Positions 8,084 through 15,216 of a stretch of 35,013 bases of DNA are shown here, in pieces. Each line of letters opens with the position of its first letter. Positions within the stretch are counted from its first letter, which is position 1. The stretch lies in contig JAERTK010000294.1 in assembly GCA_016844935.1 (NCBI GenBank), positions 1 through 35,013 of the forward strand. The letters are read 5' to 3'. Made by a program: the position numbers and the translations under genes. This DNA comes from Desulfobacteraceae bacterium. GTDB taxonomy: Bacteria > Desulfobacterota > DSM-4660 > Desulfatiglandales > Desulfatiglandaceae. Under the pieces are notes generated by a model. That model did not search any database, was not told the origin of the DNA, and saw nothing but the letters and a program-made list of their open reading frames with translations.

Positions 8084-8275
8084 TCACTGCGGAAAAAGTT
8101 TTTGGGGATATCCGGAGTACGCCTTTCACGGTCAGGGAGACCGCCAGTTATCTGGAAATATCCGAAATCACATTGAGACGGTGGGTTAAGGCAAAAAAAG
8201 ATCCCTTTTCAACGGGTGGGGCGCAATATTCTTTTTGACGTGGATGAACTGAACACTTTCAAAAAAACCCGTTAG
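8080..8275 (+). pseudogene. Frameshifted MerR/excisionase-type HTH gene
   Basis: The first 40 codons encode a helix-turn-helix domain of the excisionase (helix_turn_helix_17) type: FTVRETASYLEISEITLRRW. In the annotated frame it stops early at 8236-8238. Removing one A from the seven-A run at 8193-8199 restores the expected ending, KKIPFQRVGRNILFDVDEL and on to a TAG at 8273-8275, about 64 residues in all. The gene is therefore a one-base frameshift, a homopolymer sequencing error, or a case of slippage on the A-tract. It overlaps the kinase stop by 4 bp, which suggests co-expression. Its 3' end runs into the left arm of the foldback element. Confidence 0.65.
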
Positions 8276-8464
8276 GAACGTGGCCGTAATAGCTTTCACA
8301 AGAAGGCGCATAGATTTGGGCCAGATTTGTTCGATCTAAAATTACAAAAGCTGAAGGAATAGCAAGCTATTTCAATGTTTTTGTTATTTCAGATCGGGCG
8401 AAGATGGTCTGAAGCTATGATGCATGGTTGGGGAAGTTATTGCGGCCACGTTCCTTAGCGGGTT
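8266..8464. repeat. ~200-bp foldback element (MITE-like or structured RNA)
   Basis: The two ends are inverted copies of each other: AACCCGTTAGGAACGTGG onward (8266-8291) and its complement (8438-8464) match at all but about three positions over 26-27 bp. The similarity continues inward through almost the whole element, with matching blocks such as GCATAG/CTATGATGC, CGATCT/AGATCG and TACAAAA/TTTTGTTA. It ends in a central hairpin AATAGC-AA-GCTATT near 8359-8372. No protein is encoded. This is what a miniature inverted-repeat element or a long foldback RNA would look like. I cannot tell which without other copies. Confidence 0.6.
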
Positions 8465-8503
8465 CCCCCTTGGGCTTTTCCGCTCTGAAACGTTAGGACG
8501 TCC

Positions 8504-8776
8504 TCATTTCACCCGGCTTAAGGGAATGGCTTTCCGAACGCTCATCTGGGGGTTCTGCTCGAGCCCCAGGGCCTCCAGTTTGCCGCAGGCATACCGGTAG
8601 GCTTCCAGGGTGTCCACCCAGCCGTTTTGGTTTTGATCCCCTTCCCCCATCAATCCTTTCAGAAAGAAATAGGTGAAAGCCCCCTGCCGGCCGGGGGTGT
8701 ACTCTTCCGCACCTTTCAACGCCGGAGGGTGGGAACAAAAACAAAGGTCAAGGTTCAAAATTCTCACGATTCTCAT
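8504..8776 (-). pseudogene. Fragment of a caspase-like (peptidase C14) protein
   Basis: A 90-codon open frame whose middle part, GRQGAFTYFFLKGLMGEGD followed by QNQNGWVDTLEAYRY, closely resembles the C-terminal third of bacterial caspase-like proteins (a GlyPheThrTyr-type helix, then a D-x-N-x-N-G loop). The catalytic His and Cys parts are absent. The first ~15 residues run antisense-free but overlap the 3' end of the ATPase gene. It is best read as the surviving tail of a larger gene whose front was lost when the ATPase gene or the neighbouring repeat arrived. Whether it is translated is unknown. Confidence 0.45.
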
Positions 8777-10067
8777 TTTGATCGGAAAAACCGGGCATCA
8801 AAACCCATGACAATACCGGAACAACCTCCGTCCAGTCCGGGACGGAGACCTTTCTCGCCAATTCACGGACAAGAACCAGGCACTCGGCCCCCGGAACCCG
8901 TTTTCGTGCCGCTTCAAGCCCTTTGATTTCCCGTTTGAGGTTGTGATCATCCAGCTTTTCCGTTACCTGAATCAACAATGGCTTTGCTAAATCAGGGAAA
9001 ACCGCAAAATCGCATTCCCAACCGTTTTTCAGGAAATGGATATTTTCCGTCCTGCCTCTCAAGTGCGTAAAAACCAGGTTTTCCAGAAGCTTTCCTCTGT
9101 CTTCAAAAAAGCTCCCGTGAATGGCCGAAGCAAACCCGTTGTCGTGGAGGTAAACCTTTTTGTTGCTCATTTCCCGTTTCACCACCGATGGTTCAAATTT
9201 TTCAACCCGCGCCAGCATATATATGGAAAAGATCTCCTCCATCAATCCGTAGATGCGATCTTTCCCAATGGAAAAGCCCCTCGATTTCAAATCGTTATAC
9301 ATCTTGTTTACAGAAAACTCCTTGGTATAGGAACCGATCAGGCGCTTGATGAGATATTTTAAAAGGGATAAATCTCTGATCCCGTATCGCTCCACCAGGT
9401 CCCGATACAACATAACATTAAAGTATTCCTGGAGAATGTTGGATTTAAAACGGGGCGCCATGCCCACCAACTCGGGATATCCGCCCCAAATGAGATATTC
9501 CTCAAAAGCGTTTTGTATCCGGGTACTGTTTTTGAGTGAATGCCTGTCCTCCGGGTCTATTCCCTTAAAAAAGAGAAACTCTTTGAAAGAGAGGGGCATG
9601 ATTTCAAAGGGTAGGCTTCGGCCCCGCAAGGCGGAAGCAATTTCCCTGGACAACACTCTGGCGTTAGAACCGGTAATAAAAATATTTCTGGAAAAGGTAT
9701 CGTAAACACGACGAATAAATTTTTCCCATCGATCCAGCTCTTGAATTTCATCAAAGAAAAACCAGCAGGACGACAGATCCAGGTCGGGATAAAGCGAAAG
9801 CCAGGCTTCGAAAATCAGATCATGACGGCCTTCAAGATCCAGCCGCTCATCCTCGAAATTAATATACAGGATGCGCTTCTTTGAAACGCCCCGTGCCTCA
9901 AGCGTGGCCATCAATTGGTAAAGGAAATAGGTTTTCCCAGCCCGCCGAGGGCCCACAATTGAAATCACTTTGTTGAGGTCCAGGGGAACCCTGACATCCC
10001 TGGCCTTGAATTCGGGAATCCAGTTGACGTGAAAATCGGAAATGATGCGCTTAAGAATGTTTTCCAT
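8748..10067 (-). CDS. AAA family ATPase with DUF4143 domain
   Basis: A 439-residue protein of the AAA_14/DUF4143 type. It has Walker A GPRRAGKTY (39-47), Walker B WFFFDEIQ (D106, E107), and a sensor-like ITGSNARVLSREIASALRGR segment. The C-terminal DUF4143 region (about 200-400) includes the typical ENLVFTHLRGR and nuclease-fold-like ECDFAV motifs. These ATPases are abundant and mobile; their cellular role is not established, and some have been linked to defence or toxin-antitoxin-like behaviour. The ATG at 10065-10067 and its GAGGAAAA ribosome binding site lie inside a perfect inverted repeat (10064-10100). The gene is isolated, with no operon partner. Confidence 0.85.
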   Translation of the reverse strand: MENILKRIISDFHVNWIPEFKARDVRVPLDLNKVISIVGPRRAGKTYFLYQLMATLEARGVSKKRILYINFEDERLDLEGRHDLIFEAWLSLYPDLDLSSCWFFFDEIQELDRWEKFIRRVYDTFSRNIFITGSNARVLSREIASALRGRSLPFEIMPLSFKEFLFFKGIDPEDRHSLKNSTRIQNAFEEYLIWGGYPELVGMAPRFKSNILQEYFNVMLYRDLVERYGIRDLSLLKYLIKRLIGSYTKEFSVNKMYNDLKSRGFSIGKDRIYGLMEEIFSIYMLARVEKFEPSVVKREMSNKKVYLHDNGFASAIHGSFFEDRGKLLENLVFTHLRGRTENIHFLKNGWECDFAVFPDLAKPLLIQVTEKLDDHNLKREIKGLEAARKRVPGAECLVLVRELARKVSVPDWTEVVPVLSWVLMPGFSDQNENRENFEP

Positions 10068-10100
10068 TATATTTTCCTCTATTAAAGGAAAATATAATGG
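10064..10100 (-). promoter_or_regulatory. Perfect inverted repeat enclosing RBS and start codon of the AAA ATPase gene
   Basis: The arms CCATTATATTTTCC (10064-10077) and GGAAAATATAATGG (10087-10100) are exact complements around a 9-base loop. In the mRNA of the minus-strand ATPase gene this forms a hairpin that hides both the GAGGAAAA ribosome binding site and the AUG. As DNA it could equally be an operator. A third related sequence, AAGGAAAATATTACC, lies about 30 bp further right. The structure is plain in the sequence; the regulatory role is inferred. Confidence 0.55.
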
Positions 10101-10225
10101 ATTTCTTATTGTATTTCAAGGAAAATATTACCATCAGCAAAAACAGGGCATGGGAGAGACCGGCGGCGCACCATTCCCACACAGAGCGTGGATACGAGGA
10201 ACGTCGTCAAACTCATTCCAGCCCC

Positions 10226-12331
10226 CTATTCCCACCGCCGACTGAGTTTGTAATAAAGCCCTTCCATGGCCATGAGTTCCTCGTGGGTTCCCTGCTCCCG
10301 GATCCGCCCATTGTGCACCACGAGAATCCGGTCCGCGTCCCTGACCGTGGAGAGGCGGTGGGCCACCACCAGGGTGGTCCTTTTGTGGGCCATTTTGCTG
10401 ATGGCCGTCTGGATGAGGCGCTCGGTTTCCGGGTCCACGCTGCTGGTGGCCTCATCCAGGATCAACAGGCGGGGATCACTGGCAAGGGCCCGCGCAAAAG
10501 AGAGCAGTTGCCGTTGACCGCCTGAAAGGGTAGCGCCCTGCTCACCCAGTTCCTGCAAAAAACCATTTTCCAGCTTTTCGATAAACCCCAGTGCATTGGC
10601 GGTTTCCGCCGCACGACGCACCCCTTCCGGCGTCAGGTTTTTCCGGCCCAGGGAGATATTTTCAGACACGGTTCCGGCAAAGATGAACACATCCTGCATG
10701 CAGAGGCTCACGGCGTTTCGGAGGTTTTCATTGGGCCACTCTCTAAGATCAATACCATCCAGGGTAATATTCCCCTGATCCGGATCGTAAAACCGCTCCA
10801 CCAGGCTTACCACTGTGGTTTTCCCCGAACCCGTAGCCCCCACGATGGCCACGGTTTCCCCCGGTTTCACCTCGAAAGAGACGTCATGGAGAATTCTTTT
10901 GTCCGGATCATAGCCGAAGGAGACGCGATCAAACACCAGATGCCCCCGAACGCGGGACGGATTACGGGGGGACGGGGACATCGGTAAGATCTCCTTTTTG
11001 TCCATGAATTCAAAAATACGTTCCATGGAGGCCATGGCCATCTGCATGATGTTGTATTTCTCGGAAATGTCCCGAATGGGCTTGAAGAACATCTGAATGT
11101 AACCGATAAAGGCCACCAAAACCCCCAGGGTCATCTCCTCCTGCAGCACCTGCCCTCCGCCGTGCCAGATCAGAAAAGCGATGGCCACGGAAGAGAGCAG
11201 CTCCATCAAAGGCATGAACAGCGCAAATACACGAATCTGCTTCATGCCCGCCTGGTAATTCTCCCGGTTGAGACCCTCAAAAAGGCGCATTTGCGAATTT
11301 TCCCTGACGAACAGCTGGATGACGCGCATGCCGCTGATGCGTTCCTGCAGGAATGCATTGATTCTGGAAACCGTGCTGCGAAGTTCCCGGAATGCCTCGC
11401 GGGCCATGAAGCTGAAAATAAAGGTCAGAACGAAAATGACGGGCAGCAGGATAAAACAGAGAAGTGCCAGGCGCCAGTTGAGGTAAAGCAAGACCCCCAG
11501 AATGCCCACGATCATGAAAAGGTCCTTGAAAACGGTAATCAGGACCGACTTGAACAATTCGTTGAGGTTGCCGATATCATTGGTAACCCGGGTGACCAGC
11601 GTGCCCACGGGATACCGGTCGAAAAACCGCAGGGTCTGGGCCTGCATCCGGTCGAAGAGTTTCATGCGCATATCCTGCATGATCCGCTGGCCCGTCAACT
11701 CCATGATGTAGAATTCAACATAACTGAACCCCAGAGACAGCAGGAGCAGAACAAAAAAAACCCCCGCCACCAGCGTCACGCCGTTTATGTCGCCTGCCCT
11801 GATCTGGAGGAGTTCCTTTTTGGGCAGGCGTTCCAGTTGTTCGTAGGGGACCATTGAACCGCCGTCCGCCATTTTGTAAATGCCCGTATGATCTCCCTGG
11901 AACCATCGGGTGATTTCCCGATCCGGTCCTATGCGGTAAAACCGTTTCGAACCGAGCAGCCCGTGATCTTTGAGAACATGTATGTCCGCAGGGTCGATCT
12001 TCTTTAGATTCAGGTTGGAGATGTAATAGACTGAAGGAACAGTGCTTTTATCCATCAGTGGCCCATAGCGCTGTTTCAAATCCCCGTAGGCTTCACCCGA
12101 CATCATTTTTCCGTCTATTTCGTACCAGGACACCAGGATATACCGATCAATGGCAATCTTGGTCAGATATGGCACGCATAGATCAAACAGGGCCACCAGA
12201 AGCGACAACATAAGCCCCGCCACGACCATTTTGCTGTAGGGACGCGCGAAACGAGCCAGTCTTTTCATCAGCTTGAGATTGTAGGGTTTGCCCAGTTTTC
12301 CTTCCTCGGCGTACCCGTATTCCCCCATCAT
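10226..12331 (-). CDS. ABC exporter half-transporter with periplasmic insert, catalytic partner (BmrD-like)
   Basis: A 701-residue membrane-plus-ATPase protein. The transmembrane domain spans about 30-430 with an unusual hydrophilic insert at about 66-184, between the first two helices. The ATPase domain has Walker A at 498-505 (GATGSGKT), signature LSGGQ 602-606, a complete Walker B LLILDE (E627) and switch histidine H658. It overlaps the upstream gene (ATGA) and the two surely form a heterodimer in which this subunit supplies the catalytic glutamate. BmrD-type subunits of heterodimeric multidrug exporters carry a comparable extracellular insert. The exported substrate is not known; drug or lipid export is plausible. 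Confidence 0.88.
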   Translation of the reverse strand: MMGEYGYAEEGKLGKPYNLKLMKRLARFARPYSKMVVAGLMLSLLVALFDLCVPYLTKIAIDRYILVSWYEIDGKMMSGEAYGDLKQRYGPLMDKSTVPSVYYISNLNLKKIDPADIHVLKDHGLLGSKRFYRIGPDREITRWFQGDHTGIYKMADGGSMVPYEQLERLPKKELLQIRAGDINGVTLVAGVFFVLLLLSLGFSYVEFYIMELTGQRIMQDMRMKLFDRMQAQTLRFFDRYPVGTLVTRVTNDIGNLNELFKSVLITVFKDLFMIVGILGVLLYLNWRLALLCFILLPVIFVLTFIFSFMAREAFRELRSTVSRINAFLQERISGMRVIQLFVRENSQMRLFEGLNRENYQAGMKQIRVFALFMPLMELLSSVAIAFLIWHGGGQVLQEEMTLGVLVAFIGYIQMFFKPIRDISEKYNIMQMAMASMERIFEFMDKKEILPMSPSPRNPSRVRGHLVFDRVSFGYDPDKRILHDVSFEVKPGETVAIVGATGSGKTTVVSLVERFYDPDQGNITLDGIDLREWPNENLRNAVSLCMQDVFIFAGTVSENISLGRKNLTPEGVRRAAETANALGFIEKLENGFLQELGEQGATLSGGQRQLLSFARALASDPRLLILDEATSSVDPETERLIQTAISKMAHKRTTLVVAHRLSTVRDADRILVVHNGRIREQGTHEELMAMEGLYYKLSRRWE

Positions 12332-14229
12332 GACGAATTCACCTCTCCCTCTTCAAATTCTTCTCCCAGGAGCTGTTCTTCATACAGGGCGGCATAGATT
12401 CCTCCCAGATGAATCAGGCTTTCGTGGGTCCCTTCCTCTTTCAAGGACCCATGGTCCAACACAAATATCCGGTCTGCCCGGCGGATGGTGGAAACCCTGT
12501 GGGAAACAATCACATTGGTCCGGGTCCGGCGGAGATCCAGGATCCGATTCAGGATGCCCTCTTCGGTTCGGGTATCCACCATGGAAAGAGCGTCGTCCAG
12601 TATGAGGATTGGGAAATCCCCCACCACAGCCCGAGCGATGGTGAGCCGTTGGCGCTGCCCCCCCGAAAGGGTGATGCCCCTTTCCCCCAGCAGGGTGTCC
12701 AGCCCGTTGTCGAGCGCATCCACTTCCTCGCCAATACCGGCGACATCCAGAGCATGTATTACATCTTCAGGGGTAACATCACCCTTTCCGAACGCCACAT
12801 TGTTGAAAACGGTGTCAGAGAAAATAAAAACGTCCTGGCTCACAAACCCGATCTGTTTCCTGAGCGTTGCAAGTGGCAGTTTCAGAATATCCCGGCCGTC
12901 CACAAAAACCGTTTCCCCAGGCACATTCAACAGCCGGGGGATTGTCTGCAGCAGGGTGGTTTTACCGGAACCCACCCGCCCTGCAATGGCAATGGTCTCT
13001 CCGGGGCGGATTTTGAAGTTGACATCCTTGAGCACAAACTCCGTCCGGCTGGGATACTGAAAACTAAGCTCGGAAAAGCGGATGGCCCCACTGGTTTTCC
13101 CCGGGGAACTTTTCTCCAGATGGCTTTCGGGAGCCCGGCCGTTTTCCTTACCGGGGTCCTGAATCTCCGGAACCGCATCGAAGACACCGTTGATACGTCG
13201 CATGGAGGCCGACCCTCGCTGGATCAGGCTGATGACCCACCCCATGGCCATCACGGGCCAGGTGAGCAGGTTCAAATAGCTGATAAATGCGACGAAACCA
13301 CCCGGCGTGATGGTTCCCAGGATGGCATACCGCCCACCCAGGAGAATCACCACGGCCAGTCCCGCGTTGGTGATCAGGCTCATGAGGGGGAAAAACAGGG
13401 CAAGGGTCCTGGCCAGGTGCATGCTCTCCCCCACGTAGCGCTCCCCCCGGGCCTCCATTCTATGGTACGCCCATTCCTCCCGCTCATGGGCCTTGATGAC
13501 CCGGATGCCGGCAAAGCCTTCACGGGCCTGTTCAGTCAAATCGGAGAAAGTCTTCTGAACCCGTTCAAACCGGGCGGACATCTGGTTGGCCAGCATGCGG
13601 GTGAACACCACAACCACGGGCGCGGGAATCAGTGAAATGAGGGCCAGACGCCAGTCAATGCTGATCATAAAACCGATGGCCGAGGTACCGAGAACCAGAC
13701 CGTCCACCAGGGCCACCAGCCCCATTCCGCAGGCCATGCGAACCGCATTGATATCGTTGATGGCACGGGCCATGAGATCTCCGGTCTTGGTATTTTGAAA
13801 AAACGAGGGGGAGAGGGTCTGGACATGGCTGTAAAGACGGTTGCGCAGGCCCTGTTCCACCTTCCTGGAATGGCCCAGCAGCAAATGGCGCCACACGTAG
13901 CGGAACAGGGCGATAAACAGAGCAATGATGCCGATGGTAATCCCCTGCTTCACCAAAAGAGCGCCGGTTCCCGGAGCCTGAACCACCAGAAGATTGATGG
14001 CATTTTTTATGATGAGGGGAATCATCAGCAGGAGGAAATCCACGACGAGCAGGCTCAAGACGCCTGCCACCAGGGCCCATCGATTCCTGACAAAATATAC
14101 CCAGAGGGGTTGGAAATTTTTGCGTGTGGCGCTAAGGGAGGCCGTCAGGTTTTTCAAGGAGCTGGCTTTCATGAAGAATGTGTGGTTTTTCAGATCAGAG
14201 AGAGCCCGACCCCGTGCGGCTCGCGGCAT
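12328..14229 (-). CDS. ABC exporter half-transporter with degenerate Walker B (MdlA/BmrC-like)
   Basis: A 633-residue half-transporter: membrane domain (about 50-345) and ATPase domain with Walker A at 417-424 (GRVGSGKT), LSGGQ 521-525, Walker B ILILD (541-545) and switch H577. The catalytic glutamate after Walker B is aspartate (DDALSMVD, D546), as in the degenerate-site subunit of heterodimeric exporters such as MdlA. It is the promoter-proximal gene of the pair, overlapping its partner by 4 bp. The start is uncertain: neither the ATG at 14229 nor the one at 14172 (residue 20) has a clear ribosome binding site, and the first 19 residues look non-essential. Confidence 0.88.
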   Translation of the reverse strand: MPRAARGRALSDLKNHTFFMKASSLKNLTASLSATRKNFQPLWVYFVRNRWALVAGVLSLLVVDFLLLMIPLIIKNAINLLVVQAPGTGALLVKQGITIGIIALFIALFRYVWRHLLLGHSRKVEQGLRNRLYSHVQTLSPSFFQNTKTGDLMARAINDINAVRMACGMGLVALVDGLVLGTSAIGFMISIDWRLALISLIPAPVVVVFTRMLANQMSARFERVQKTFSDLTEQAREGFAGIRVIKAHEREEWAYHRMEARGERYVGESMHLARTLALFFPLMSLITNAGLAVVILLGGRYAILGTITPGGFVAFISYLNLLTWPVMAMGWVISLIQRGSASMRRINGVFDAVPEIQDPGKENGRAPESHLEKSSPGKTSGAIRFSELSFQYPSRTEFVLKDVNFKIRPGETIAIAGRVGSGKTTLLQTIPRLLNVPGETVFVDGRDILKLPLATLRKQIGFVSQDVFIFSDTVFNNVAFGKGDVTPEDVIHALDVAGIGEEVDALDNGLDTLLGERGITLSGGQRQRLTIARAVVGDFPILILDDALSMVDTRTEEGILNRILDLRRTRTNVIVSHRVSTIRRADRIFVLDHGSLKEEGTHESLIHLGGIYAALYEEQLLGEEFEEGEVNSS

Positions 14230-14418
14230 GATTCCAGAGTCATGCAGACCTGACCGCGCAGAACCATTTTCTAACCATGGTTCCGGCGATCCATCCGGGC
14301 CGGGAAGGTGAAAGAGGGCGTTGTTCGTTTTTTTCGTTGTTAAAAGCGCATCCTGTTATTATATTTAACCATTGTCAAGACAAAACTTGGAATTTCAGGA
14401 CGCGGGGTTCAAAGACCC

Positions 14419-14601
14419 ATGAGCATCAGATTGATCGCAAAAGACCTCTATCAACTCATTTGCCAGGTGGAAAAGCTGGAAAAGGAAATTGACCGGACGT
14501 CTTACGAAAACCAGGCGGACATGAAGGACCAGCTCAGGAAACTGCAAGCCGAAAGGAACCGTATGCAGAAGGTCCTTGAAGGCTGCAAAGAACCGAAATA
14601 A
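14419..14601 (+). CDS. Small coiled-coil protein, unknown function
   Basis: A 60-residue, highly charged, helical protein with heptad-like spacing (about 10-55: LIxxVxxLEKEI then LRKLQAERNRM) and no membrane segment. It begins 13 bp before the next gene's ATG ends its own spacing, so the two may be co-transcribed. I do not recognise a family. The acidic and basic repeat pattern suggests a helical hairpin or dimer. Coding likelihood rests on codon-like composition and on its position between two well-supported genes. Confidence 0.55.
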   Translation: MSIRLIAKDLYQLICQVEKLEKEIDRTSYENQADMKDQLRKLQAERNRMQKVLEGCKEPK

Positions 14602-14613
14602 AGAAATGGTATC

Positions 14614-15216
14614 ATGAAGCGAATCATTAAAAAATATCTCTTCTTATTGGTGGCTTCCACACTGGCCCTTAGTTTTTTCGCGCCTTTGGCGTCAACCGCA
14701 TGGGCCCATGGTGAAATTGTCATTATTTCAGCAAAATACGGTCTTCCGGGACATTACCGTGACGTGACCCATGCGGTCAGAGATTTTGTATCGGGCTATT
14801 CCATCAGCATGAAGGTGTCCAACCAAAATCTGGGTACGGACCCGGCTCCCGGCAAAGAAAAAGAGATGGTGGTGGTTTTCGAAAAGGACGGCCAGATAAA
14901 GGAATTGCACATCCGGGAAGGGGACTGGTTCGTGGTTCCCGGCCCCGAAGAGGGGTACAGCCCCCCGCACCATGGCGCCGGCCAGCTGGAAATCATCAGG
15001 GCACTTTACGGTTCCTCAGGGAAATACCGCATTGTGACCGGCGATGTTCAGAATCACGTGCGCGACAACAACATCAACATGCTGGTTTCCAATGAGAACC
15101 TGGGGGGTGACCCCACGCCCAACCAAAAAAAAGAATTCCTGGTGATTTACAGAAAACAGGGCCGTGAATATGGTGCTCATCTGAAGGAAGGCAACTGGTT
15201 CATCATCACCGACTAA
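14614..15216 (+). CDS. Secreted protein with two tandem DUF3395-like repeats
   Basis: A 200-residue protein with a Sec signal peptide (about 1-31, cleavage near AWA-HG). Two homologous units follow, about 33-110 and 117-198. Each runs I..A.YG..G.YR.VT..V.......I.M.VSN.NLG.DP.P...KE..V.Y...G......EG.WF.I, as in the domain found at the C-terminus of DNAJC11-type proteins (DUF3395). The repeats imply an internal duplication of a beta-rich fold. A periplasmic or extracellular location is expected; the function is unknown. The stop codon overlaps that of the converging DhaL-DegV gene by 3 bases. Confidence 0.75.
   Translation: MKRIIKKYLFLLVASTLALSFFAPLASTAWAHGEIVIISAKYGLPGHYRDVTHAVRDFVSGYSISMKVSNQNLGTDPAPGKEKEMVVVFEKDGQIKELHIREGDWFVVPGPEEGYSPPHHGAGQLEIIRALYGSSGKYRIVTGDVQNHVRDNNINMLVSNENLGGDPTPNQKKEFLVIYRKQGREYGAHLKEGNWFIITD

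Noticed and set aside
12409..13635. 408-codon plus-strand frame opposite the ABC exporter gene
   Set aside because: Fully antisense to a well-supported gene; composition is that of a shadow frame.
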